Shown here: positions 1 to 6,349 of the stretch, in pieces | Numbering within the stretch: position 1 is the stretch's first letter | Layout: every line of letters starts with the position of its first letter | NCBI GenBank assembly: GCA_031259205.1 | Contig: JAIRLS010000251.1 | Location: 1 to 14,025 of the forward strand | Direction: 5' to 3' | Origin: Bacteroidales bacterium | GTDB lineage: Bacteria > Bacteroidota > Bacteroidia > Bacteroidales > UBA4181 | Length of the DNA: 14,025 bases | The notes under the pieces: generated by a model | Told to the model about the DNA's origin: nothing | What the model saw: the letters and a program-made list of their open reading frames with translations, nothing else | Databases searched by the model: none | Position numbers and translations under genes: made by a program

Positions 1-120
1 TCGCTGGAAATTACCGACGAAGTCGAAGCGTTGATTGACGAAATCAGTCAGCCGCTGCTGGACATACTCGGAAACAATCCCGATTACTACGAACATTCGT
101 CGAAAAGCCGGATTTATTAA
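1..120 (+). CDS. C-terminal end of an unrecognised protein (partial)
   Basis: The first reading frame is open from base 1 to a TAA at 118-120. It gives the last 39 residues of a protein whose start lies to the left of the window. The tail is acidic and helix-like (EITDEVEALIDEISQPLLDI), then turns polar and basic and ends in SSKSRIY. No signal peptide, membrane segment or catalytic motif falls in this fragment, and I do not recognise the family. Codon use looks like that of the clear genes, which supports real coding. No terminator hairpin with a T-run directly follows the stop. Confidence 0.6.
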   Translation, partial: SLEITDEVEALIDEISQPLLDILGNNPDYYEHSSKSRIY

Positions 121-266
121 TCGAAACAGTCATATTGTATTCTGCATAACTTTGAGACGTCAGCCGGGATTGCTACTGGCTCCGCCTTGCACTGACGGGG
201 GGGGGCAGTCGGAAAAAGCGACGATCGGCCTCGTGCGGTGAGCCGTTAAGCAGCGGAGGGAGGCGT

Positions 267-305
267 AAATCTATGCTGTTTGAGCGGAGCGAGTTACATA
301 GATTT
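267..305. repeat. 9-bp inverted repeat
   Basis: The arms AAATCTATG (267-275) and CATAGATTT (297-305) are perfect reverse complements separated by 21 bases. The sequence CGGAGCG occurs inside the loop (284-290) and again just beyond the right arm (312-318). It could be a remnant of a repeat element or a weak transcript end. There is no T-run after either arm, so a terminator call is not supported. Confidence 0.4.
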
Positions 306-345
306 TAGTCGACGGAGCGTTAAACTTAACCCAACTTGCAGTTTA

Positions 346-474
346 TGAGGAATTAATACTCGTCGCCTCGAACTCCGAAAGCATTTCACAGAGCGTACTC
401 TTTTCACTCACGTTACCGGCGTAGAATTTACTTTTACAGTAGAAGCCCTTTTCGTCGGTCAGCGCGGAACGTCC
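346..474 (-). pseudogene. possible decayed transposase-like fragment
   Basis: The minus strand is open for 43 codons between a TAA at 477-475 and a TAA at 345-343, with no usable start near its upstream end. The translation contains GFYCKSKFYAGNVSEKSTL. It loosely resembles the G-x-P...GN-x-S-E/D-x-x-T-L stretch of IS4/IS1634-type DDE transposases. Only this short block is similar, no catalytic Asp/Glu context is visible, and the flanking sequence does not continue the family. The resemblance was judged by eye and may be chance. Confidence 0.18.
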
Positions 475-538
475 TTACAAGTCTTGATTTTCATCACCGG
501 CGGTCGCTGACCGGCGGGAAAGAGGCCTCACGCAGCAG

Positions 539-628
539 TGCGGCTGCCTGAATTGAAAATCGACGCAGTCAAAAGCAGGACAAGTACTGCCTTTAACTGC
601 GTCGATATTCAATTCAGGACGTTCCGCA
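539..628. repeat. long near-perfect inverted repeat (hairpin, 32-bp arms)
   Basis: The arms at 547-578 and 587-618 are reverse complements at 29 of 32 positions, around an 8-base loop (GACAAGTA). The outer edges are CCTGAATTGAAAATCGACG on the left and a matching ATTCAATTCAGG end on the right. Beyond a small internal loop, TGCGG (539-543) can pair again with CCGCA (624-628), so the structure spans about 90 nt. It is longer and more perfect than a normal terminator and has no T-tract. A miniature inverted-repeat element or a structured RNA is likelier. The right end overlaps the dispersed repeat core at 613-636. Confidence 0.75.
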
Positions 629-636
629 TTCTCCAA
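613..636 (-). repeat. dispersed repeat core, copy A
   Basis: Read on the minus strand, this 24-bp segment (TTGGAGAATGCGG followed by AACGTCCTGAA) matches 13676-13699 on the plus strand at 23 of 24 positions. Extending five bases outward keeps the similarity, and all differences are transitions. In both places the core is followed directly by strong hairpins. This indicates two members of one interspersed repeat family in opposite orientation about 13 kb apart. Confidence 0.7.
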
Positions 637-658
637 GGCGGATGGCTTCCGCGCTTTC

Positions 659-677
659 AGGCGAAAGCATTTCGCCT
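659..677. repeat. 8-bp perfect hairpin
   Basis: AGGCGAAA (659-666) and TTTCGCCT (670-677) pair perfectly around the loop GCA. It sits beside the 32-bp-arm hairpin and the repeat core and is probably part of the same composite element. No T-run follows on either strand, so it is not an obvious terminator. Confidence 0.5.
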
Positions 678-863
678 CTACATTCGCACCTTCTCCCCTT
701 CGCGCTTTTTATTTTTCAGTTCAATGCCGGCAGTCGTTCCGCAGCCTGCCGGATGGGTCACCTCGCAGTCTTTCAGGTTGTAGCGGATAGGGGGTCGGAG
801 GCGGTCGTAAAAAAAAAATCAAATCATCGACAAAAAAATAGGTATTATACGATAAAAAATACT

Positions 864-871
864 TAGATTTG
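864..871 (+). promoter_or_regulatory. putative Bacteroidota -7 element for the propeller sensor gene
   Basis: TAGATTTG matches the Bacteroidota -7 consensus TAnnTTTG exactly. It lies 21 bases before the ATG at 892 and follows an A/T-rich stretch. No clear TTG -33 element is present at the usual spacing, so the call rests on the -7 box. The box contains the first G of the upstream GTG at 871, which argues against that codon as the translation start. Confidence 0.45.
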
Positions 872-891
872 TGGATTCAAAATCAGACGTC

Positions 892-3800
892 ATGAAAGGG
901 ATATATACCGTTTGTATATTCGTCTTTGTAATGTTATTTGCTGCAAATGCGCAGGTGCAGGTTCCGTTTATCAATTATACCATGAAAAACGGGCTGGTGC
1001 AAAGTCAAGTGCGCAGCATTTGTCAGGACAGTATGGGATACATCTGGATCGGCACGATGGAAGGCCTTTCCAGATTCGACGGAAAAAATTTCAAGAACTA
1101 TACGGTTTCCGACGGGTTGCCTTCCAACCAAATCACCGAATTGCTGGCCGACCAAAATTCAAGGCTTTGGATTGCCACTTCCGGCATGGGGCTGGTGATG
1201 TTTGACGGGAAGACGTTCAAATCATACACCACCAAAGACGGGCTGGCTTCCAACACTTTTGAAAAGAGGGATCACAACGAACTCTTATTGGAAGATGCAA
1301 AGGGCAACATCTGGTGCAGGTCGGACAAGGGGGTATCGGTCATCGACAGCGAAGGCGGCGTCATTTCCTACGACGCCGGCAACGGATTTACGGACAACCG
1401 GACAGTCTGTTTTGCGGAGGACGGTGCAGGACGGATTATCTGCGGCGGCGACGAAACGGTGTTTATCATCGAACGCGGAAAAGTATCGCATTATACGGTT
1501 CCCGACGCCGGAGTGATCACCAAACTGTTCTCCGACAGGAATGGAAACATGTTCGGAACAGGAAGATCCAAAATCATCAAACTGTCAGGCTCTGCCATAG
1601 GAGAAACCGTTTTTTCGGCCAGCGACATACTGACGGCAATCGCCGACGCCGCCGGACATATCTGGCTTTCCACGCTAAACGGGGTGTATAAGCTGGACGG
1701 ACAGACTTTTCAAGTACTGGAAACACTGAATGACCCCACCATATTCAAAATATTTGAAGATTCGCAACACAATATCTGGCTGCAAAGCACCGACAACGGC
1801 GCGTATAAATACGGCGACGGATATTTTGACAATTACGGCTCGGCTTTCGGTCTTGCAGGCGACGAAACCACCTGTATCTTTGAAGACAGCGAAGGCAACA
1901 TCTGGATAGGCACCAACAACGGCGTATCCATGTACGGAAAAGTGATATTTGAAACCTATACAACGGCGTCGGGCTTGCCCAACAACCATGTGCTGACCCT
2001 GGCGGTCGATTCTTCGGGCAGTATGTGGTGCGCCCCGCTGAACAACGGGCTGGTGAAGATCAGCCACCGGAAAATGACGCTGCTGGAATCCCCCGAAAAG
2101 AAAACCCGTCCGGGTACCAACAACGTCATCAGCATGTCTGCGTCAGGCGACAAGCTGTTGCTGGGCTGTGTCTCCGAAGGAATGGGAATGATCATCGGCG
2201 ACCGGTGGAAAATTGAACCTTCTGCCGCATTGACCAATATCGACATTAACGACATCCTTGTCGTGAACGGGGAATGTTGGCTGGCGACTTCCGGCGGGCT
2301 GGGACGCAACAACGGGAAAACAGTCGTCTTTTATGATACGGAAAACGGCTTGGCGGACAACAACGTGTTCTTTCTGGCGGCAGATGCGAAAAAAAGGATA
2401 TGGTGCACAACGGTGGCCGGCGTATCCGTATTCGACGGACAGCAGTTTGCCACCTACACCGAAGCCGACGGCCTGCCCGGCAATTCCTGCACGGACATCG
2501 CCATCGACGGCAACGGAGCAATATGGGTAGGGACGGAAAACGGACTGTGCCGCATCACGGAAAACAACGGGCAAATGACGTTTAGCAATTATTCGACCGC
2601 AGACGGATTGGCTTCCAACGCTATCAGCGTGGTGCATGTCGACAGGAAGGGCAGACTGTGGGTGGGAAACAACGGCGGACTGAACGTCATCGACCTGACA
2701 ACCGGCAAAATACTTCACTACGCCGAAGAAGACGGCTTTACGGCGATGGACTGCTATCTGGGCGCCGCCGAAACAGACCTCTCCGGCAACGTGTGGTTCG
2801 GAACGGTTGCCGGTCTGGTAAAATATCTGCCCTCCAGAGATATTGCACGAAAGACCCCTCCGCGCACCCGCATCACCAACATCGTCCTGACCGACGGCGA
2901 CGACATCAGGCAATATGCCGACACCTCGCAAACCTCAGAATTGCCTGCGGAACTATCCCTGCCGTATAACAGAAATACCGTCCGGCTGGACTGGATAGGG
3001 ATACACTTTACCGTACCTTCCAAAAACCGCTATCGCTTCATTCTGGAAGGATACGAGAAAAATTGGCGCGAAGGAAAGGAAACCTCCCACGAATACCAGC
3101 TTTCGCCCGGACGGTACACCTTCAAAGTGATGTCATGCAACAGCGACGGAGTATGGAACACCGAACCGGTTTCCTACAGTTTCATCGTTCGCTCCCCGTG
3201 GTGGGCTACGTGGTTTGCCTACACAGGATACGCAGTGGCGCTCTTCCTGCTCTTCCTGCTGTACGCCAAATGGCGGGAACGGACGTTGCGGGAGAAAAAC
3301 CGCCTGCTGGAGCAAAAAGTGCAGGAACGTACCGTGGAAATCGAACGCCAAAAGGAAAACATCAGAGAACAACGCGACAGGATTGCAGAACAGCGAAAGG
3401 AAATCATGGACAGCATACGTTATGCCAAACAGATACAAACCGCCCTGATGCCCGATACAACCAAAATGCAACAAATATTGCCGGAACATTTTCTGTTCTT
3501 TCGTCCGCGCAACGTGGTGAGCGGCGATTACTACTGGGTGGAGCGAAGAGGCAGCAAGACGGTCGCAATAGCCGCCGACTGTACGGGACACGGCGTGCCC
3601 GGAGCATTCATGAGCATGTTGGGCATATCCATCCTGAACGAAATCTTCATCCGGCAGGAACCGAATAATGCCGCCGCCATACTGGACGAACTGCGACGTA
3701 ATCTCAAGGCAATGCTCTCGCAGAAAGGCATAGACGGCGAACAGCGCGACGGAATGGACGCCGCGCTGTGCATCATCGACGAGGATGCAATGGAAGTGCA

Positions 3801-4173
3801 GTATGCCGGCGCATACAACTCTATGCTGCTGGTTCGCAACAAGGAACTGATGGAGTACAAGGCAGATAAAATGCCCGTAGGGATTCATGCCGCAGAGGAA
3901 AAGAGTTTTACCAACCATTGCATATCTCTGGAGCCCAAGGATATGATTTACATCTTTTCCGACGGCTATGTTGACCAGTTTGGCGGAATGGACAACACCA
4001 AGTTCAAAATCAAACCTTTCAAGCAATTGCTGGTCAATATCTCGGATCTGCCCGTCGACCGCCAGCAGGAAATCATTGCAAAAGAACACGATGCATGGAA
4101 AGGCGCGAGAGAACAAATCGACGACATTCTGGTGATGGGAATCAGAATCAACCGGCGAAAAGTGAACGCATAA
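892..4173 (+). CDS. propeller-sensor / SpoIIE-type (PP2C) protein phosphatase, membrane-anchored
   Basis: This 1093-residue signalling protein has a periplasmic sensor and a cytoplasmic Ser/Thr phosphatase. Residues 1-20 form a signal peptide ending in ANA|Q. Residues of about 25-655 carry some 14-15 beta-propeller repeats of the two-component-regulator type (WIGTMEGLSRFDG, WIGTNNGVSMYG, WVGTENGLCRIT), enough for two seven-bladed propellers. Residues 712-766 are a Y_Y_Y domain. A transmembrane helix lies near 775-796 and a charged coiled coil near 797-840. The SpoIIE/PP2C domain fills 841-1093; likely metal-binding Asp residues are D879 (GDYYW), D896 (DCTGHGVPGAF), D1024 (SDGYVD) and D1077/D1078 (DDILV). 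The ATG at 892 was chosen over the GTG at 871 because it begins the signal peptide and the -7 box overlaps the GTG. Histidine-kinase and receiver domains are absent. In related systems the substrate is often an anti-sigma-factor antagonist; none is encoded here, so the target is unknown. Confidence 0.9.
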   Translation: MKGIYTVCIFVFVMLFAANAQVQVPFINYTMKNGLVQSQVRSICQDSMGYIWIGTMEGLSRFDGKNFKNYTVSDGLPSNQITELLADQNSRLWIATSGMGLVMFDGKTFKSYTTKDGLASNTFEKRDHNELLLEDAKGNIWCRSDKGVSVIDSEGGVISYDAGNGFTDNRTVCFAEDGAGRIICGGDETVFIIERGKVSHYTVPDAGVITKLFSDRNGNMFGTGRSKIIKLSGSAIGETVFSASDILTAIADAAGHIWLSTLNGVYKLDGQTFQVLETLNDPTIFKIFEDSQHNIWLQSTDNGAYKYGDGYFDNYGSAFGLAGDETTCIFEDSEGNIWIGTNNGVSMYGKVIFETYTTASGLPNNHVLTLAVDSSGSMWCAPLNNGLVKISHRKMTLLESPEKKTRPGTNNVISMSASGDKLLLGCVSEGMGMIIGDRWKIEPSAALTNIDINDILVVNGECWLATSGGLGRNNGKTVVFYDTENGLADNNVFFLAADAKKRIWCTTVAGVSVFDGQQFATYTEADGLPGNSCTDIAIDGNGAIWVGTENGLCRITENNGQMTFSNYSTADGLASNAISVVHVDRKGRLWVGNNGGLNVIDLTTGKILHYAEEDGFTAMDCYLGAAETDLSGNVWFGTVAGLVKYLPSRDIARKTPPRTRITNIVLTDGDDIRQYADTSQTSELPAELSLPYNRNTVRLDWIGIHFTVPSKNRYRFILEGYEKNWREGKETSHEYQLSPGRYTFKVMSCNSDGVWNTEPVSYSFIVRSPWWATWFAYTGYAVALFLLFLLYAKWRERTLREKNRLLEQKVQERTVEIERQKENIREQRDRIAEQRKEIMDSIRYAKQIQTALMPDTTKMQQILPEHFLFFRPRNVVSGDYYWVERRGSKTVAIAADCTGHGVPGAFMSMLGISILNEIFIRQEPNNAAAILDELRRNLKAMLSQKGIDGEQRDGMDAALCIIDEDAMEVQYAGAYNSMLLVRNKELMEYKADKMPVGIHAAEEKSFTNHCISLEPKDMIYIFSDGYVDQFGGMDNTKFKIKPFKQLLVNISDLPVDRQQEIIAKEHDAWKGAREQIDDILVMGIRINRRKVNA

Positions 4174-4188
4174 GAGGAGATTCAAACG

Positions 4189-5292
4189 CTACCGCTTGCT
4201 CTCCCTGATTTCTATTTCAAAAAGTTTAGGCCATTTTTTCCCGGTGACATATATTTTTCCGGTAAGCTGATCGAAGGCGATTCCATTGAGGACGTCCGTA
4301 TCGCTTTTCATATCTCCGGCGTTCAGCAGCCCCTTCATGTCGATGACGCCCGTAACGGCGCCTGTTCTAACGTCGATACGAAGAATTACGTCCTGATGGT
4401 ACACATTCGCCCACAATTCGCCGTTGATGTATTCCAGTTCATTCAGCAGGGGGACAGTTCCGGTGTGGTTGCATACTTCCAGACGGCGCACTTCCGTAAA
4501 ATATTCCCTGTCCATAAAATACAGGCGAGCCGTTCCGTCGGTCATCAGCAGGTGTTCTCCGTCGAAGGCGAGTCCCCATCCTTCCCTCATCGGGTAGCTT
4601 AATTTTTGCAGCAGGCTGAAATCGTCTTTCCGGTAGATGAAAGCCGTCTGGTTTTGCCATGTAATCTGGATAAGGCGGTTATCCGCCAAAGTCAGTCCTT
4701 CGCCGAACATCTCTTTGGGAAGATTGAGCGATTGCACCGCTTCCCCCGTAGCGGGAAGCACTTTGCGCAGAGTGGATTCGCCCGCTAATCCGGTGCTTTC
4801 GTAGAAAAAACCTCCATCGAACAGCAGTCCCTGCGTGTATGCGCCCACATCGTGTGGATAGACGGCAACAATGCGGTAAGTGTAGCGTTTGGGGGGCTGG
4901 GGAGCCAGCAAAAGCACCGTTGTAGCCACGATATCCCTGTTGCCGTCGGGGTAGTGCGCCACTGCCTCGACGCGGTGCGTGCCGGTTGTGAATCCGGAAG
5001 TGTTCCATTCCGTATCCTTCAAAAGGGGAGAGGAAACGAGCAGTTTGCCGTCCACAAACCACCGGAGGGAATCAATTTGCAAGCCTTCGCCGGCCGCTTT
5101 TGCGGAAAGCGTCAGGGAGGCGCCCAGGGCGATGCGGTCGCTGTTGCCGGGCGATACGATGCTTATCTGCGCTTTGCGGCGCGACGACCGGTCGCCGGCA
5201 ATCCCTCCTCCCTTCGGACGGGGACTGTTGTCGCACGACCACGAAGTGGCAACGAACACAAAAATGGGAAATATCAGGACGATTTTTTTCAC
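4189..5292 (-). CDS. glutaminyl-peptide cyclotransferase (glutamine cyclotransferase), probable lipoprotein
   Basis: The 367-residue product is predicted to convert N-terminal Gln of exported proteins to pyroglutamate in the periplasm. It starts VKKIVLIFPIFVFVATSWSC, a membrane/export signal ending in a possible lipobox Cys (C20), although S-W-S-C is not a classical lipobox. An Ig-like domain occupies about 42-130. A Zymomonas-type cyclotransferase beta-propeller follows from about 136 to 365, with PHDVGAYTQGL, FYESTG (E165), FGEGLT, EGWG, NELEY, DVLNGIAFD and VTGKKWP. The GTG at 5292-5290 is the only start between the purE stop and the signal peptide; the longer open frame upstream would run into purE. 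The gene follows purE by 64 bp and is probably co-transcribed with it. It meets the phosphatase gene tail to tail with a 15-bp gap. No Shine-Dalgarno sequence is visible, which is usual in this phylum. Confidence 0.88.
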   Translation of the reverse strand: MKKIVLIFPIFVFVATSWSCDNSPRPKGGGIAGDRSSRRKAQISIVSPGNSDRIALGASLTLSAKAAGEGLQIDSLRWFVDGKLLVSSPLLKDTEWNTSGFTTGTHRVEAVAHYPDGNRDIVATTVLLLAPQPPKRYTYRIVAVYPHDVGAYTQGLLFDGGFFYESTGLAGESTLRKVLPATGEAVQSLNLPKEMFGEGLTLADNRLIQITWQNQTAFIYRKDDFSLLQKLSYPMREGWGLAFDGEHLLMTDGTARLYFMDREYFTEVRRLEVCNHTGTVPLLNELEYINGELWANVYHQDVILRIDVRTGAVTGVIDMKGLLNAGDMKSDTDVLNGIAFDQLTGKIYVTGKKWPKLFEIEIRESKR

Positions 5293-5318
5293 GGAACTGA
5301 ATCTATCGGGTTGATTGC

Positions 5319-5354
5319 ATATCCGGCAAAAACGGGTCTGCCTCCGCCGGATAT
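5319..5354. repeat. 9-bp hairpin between purE and the cyclotransferase gene
   Basis: ATATCCGGC (5319-5327) and GCCGGATAT (5346-5354) are perfect reverse complements around an 18-base loop. The structure lies in the 64-bp spacer just after the purE stop. Read on the plus strand it is followed by TTTT, but no plus-strand gene ends there. On the minus strand no T-run follows it, so it is unlikely to stop purE transcription fully. It might tune expression or stability between the two genes. Confidence 0.4.
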
Positions 5355-5356
5355 TT

Positions 5357-5869
5357 TTAATTGGTTTTAAATTCGTATCTGACGGCCGACAATTCCCGGC
5401 CGGCTCGAATGACTTTTTCCTCCAGCCCCTTTTTACAGGCAATGACACGTTCGGACAACTCTGCGTCGGACAGGGCGAGAATTTGGGCGGCCAATATGCC
5501 TGCGTTCTGTGCTCCGTCAAGTCCTACCGTCGCTACGGGTATTCCCGGAGGCATTTGCAGGATGGACAGGATGGAGTCCCATCCGTCGAGGGAAATGGAG
5601 GCTTTAATGGGTACGCCTATAACCGGAAGCGGCGTCTGTGCGGCGATTATTCCGGGGAGATGAGCTGCGCCGCCTGCGCCGGCAATGATCACTTTGACGC
5701 CCCGCGACATGGCGTTTCGTGCGTATTCTATCGTTTGCGAGGGCGTCCGGTGAGCCGACAATGCCTGTATCTCAAACGGTATCCGGAACTCGTTCAGCGC
5801 TTCGGCTGCTTTTTTCATGACAGGCAAGTCGGACGTACTGCCCATGATAATGCTTACTCTTGCTTCCAT
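5357..5869 (-). CDS. purE: N5-carboxyaminoimidazole ribonucleotide mutase (PurE class I)
   Basis: PurE moves the carboxyl group of N5-CAIR to C4 to form CAIR in cytoplasmic de novo purine synthesis. The 170-residue length is normal for class I PurE. Family motifs are all present: GSTSDLPVM (residues 10-18), SAHRTP with the catalytic-type His at 40, GAGGAAHLPG (64-73, H70), PVIGVP (82-87), LDGWDSILSILQMPPGIPVATV (94-115, the family core block) and NAGILAAQIL near 122. Translation starts at the ATG at 5869-5867. No purK lies within the window. The gene is transcribed away from carB from its own promoter about 110 bp upstream and probably continues into the cyclotransferase gene. Confidence 0.97.
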   Translation of the reverse strand: MEARVSIIMGSTSDLPVMKKAAEALNEFRIPFEIQALSAHRTPSQTIEYARNAMSRGVKVIIAGAGGAAHLPGIIAAQTPLPVIGVPIKASISLDGWDSILSILQMPPGIPVATVGLDGAQNAGILAAQILALSDAELSERVIACKKGLEEKVIRAGRELSAVRYEFKTN

Positions 5870-5977
5870 ACTTGTTTTTTGTGACTGCCTGAATGTCGTT
5901 CCTGAAAATTTTACCTGTTTTGACCTGTGGCATTTCTTCAGGCGGGTAGATCCGGCAGTCGTTATTTATATTTTTCA

Positions 5978-6007
5978 CAAAACTACATGAAAATTCCGGA
6001 TTTTCAA
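5978..6007 (-). promoter_or_regulatory. putative purE promoter (-33 TTG, -7 TAGTTTTG)
   Basis: On the minus strand, TTG at 6007-6005 is followed after 19 bases by TAGTTTTG at 5985-5978. Both elements and the spacing fit the Bacteroidota housekeeping promoter (TTG / TAnnTTTG). Transcription would begin near 5970, leaving a leader of roughly 100 nt before the purE ATG. I could not identify a riboswitch in that leader. Confidence 0.55.
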
Positions 6008-6247
6008 GAGCGTGAAATGAAAAAAGTTTTTGGCGGAGTTCTCCGGCGAGAAAATGGGGCGCGTGTTAAATGAGTGTCGAGTTCAAACAAAAATACAGAC
6101 GTAAACCACGAATAATCATTGTTTCATTTTGAGTATTTTTACAGCAAATGAACAATGCCGGATCGTTGAAAGTAAAAAAAGCGCACAGACGGACGCCGAT
6201 GAATACAGATGACACAGAAGAGAATGATGAATTTTTCCGATAAAACA

Positions 6248-6279
6248 CTGTCAATTTTAACCATATTGACAGCTTTTTT
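6248..6279 (+). terminator. hairpin followed by T6 upstream of carB (terminator-like)
   Basis: CTGTCAAT (6248-6255) and ATTGACAG (6265-6272) are perfect reverse complements around a 9-base loop, followed by C and six T (6274-6279). The shape is that of a weak, A/T-rich intrinsic terminator on the plus strand. No plus-strand gene ends before it, and the likely carB start of transcription lies downstream. It could instead be an operator near -80, or an attenuator if a second promoter exists further upstream. Confidence 0.35.
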
Positions 6280-6296
6280 CAATTTTCAATTTTCAA
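6276..6296. repeat. three tandem copies of TTTTCAA
   Basis: The 7-mer TTTTCAA is repeated three times without interruption directly after the T-rich hairpin and about 25 bp before the carB -7 box. It may be a low-complexity AT-rich upstream element. Copy number could vary between strains. Confidence 0.5.
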
Positions 6297-6321
6297 TCTC
6301 CTGTCGCTGACAAAAAATGTG

Positions 6322-6329
6322 TACCTTTG
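6322..6329 (+). promoter_or_regulatory. putative carB -7 element
   Basis: TACCTTTG is an exact match to TAnnTTTG and lies 20 bases before the carB ATG at 6350. The upstream bases TGACAAAAAATGTG resemble Bacteroides promoter contexts, but no good TTG -33 box is found at the expected spacing. A short leader of roughly 10-15 nt would result. Confidence 0.5.
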
Positions 6330-6349
6330 TGGCTGGAAATCGAAATAAT

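Larger units (their letters stand above)
121..863. other. gene-poor intergenic region rich in inverted repeats
   Basis: About 740 bp lie between the end of the first gene and the promoter of the propeller sensor. Every open frame here is short and of unconvincing composition. The content is structural: a G9 run at 197-205, a 9-bp inverted repeat (267-305), a 5-bp hairpin (501-513), a 32-bp-arm hairpin (547-618), an 8-bp hairpin (659-677), one copy of a dispersed repeat core (613-636) and an A10 run (809-818). Two minus-strand stretches without stops (346-474 and 681-818) look protein-like and may be gene remnants. I see no tRNA or rRNA. Confidence 0.6.
5870..6349. other. divergent regulatory region between purE and carB
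   Basis: This 480-bp spacer separates two outward-facing genes and contains no convincing coding sequence. It holds the purE promoter on the minus strand, a hairpin followed by a T-run (6248-6279), a triplicated 7-mer (6276-6296) and the carB -7 element (6322-6329). The stretch around 6180-6230 (GCGCACAGACGGACGCCGATG, then a run of short GATGA/CACAGA words) resembles degenerate intergenic repeats that I recall from Bacteroidota genomes. That comparison is from memory and unverified. Confidence 0.6.

Noticed and set aside
871..891. GTG start seven codons before the chosen start of the propeller sensor
   Set aside because: The GTG overlaps the TAGATTTG -7 element, and the signal peptide begins only at the ATG at 892.
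2143..2931. 262-codon minus-strand frame opposite the propeller repeats
   Set aside because: It mirrors the repeated propeller codons on the plus strand and shows no recognisable domain.
3133..4185. 350-codon open frame on the minus strand opposite the phosphatase domain
   Set aside because: It lies entirely opposite a clearly conserved SpoIIE domain, and its translation is Cys/His/Val-rich without family motifs. This is a typical antisense shadow of a biased-codon gene.
5293..5520. N-terminal extension of the cyclotransferase starting inside purE
   Set aside because: It would overlap 164 bases of purE in another frame, and the export signal would be internal. The GTG at 5292 puts the signal at the N-terminus.
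5772..5978. 68-codon minus-strand frame overlapping the purE start
   Set aside because: Its GTG start coincides with the putative purE -7 box, it overlaps purE by about 100 bases in another frame, and it lacks family similarity.
6066..6254. 62-codon minus-strand frame in the purE-carB spacer
   Set aside because: Low-complexity composition, a start within the hairpin arm, and overlap with apparent intergenic repeat words. No promoter or family similarity.
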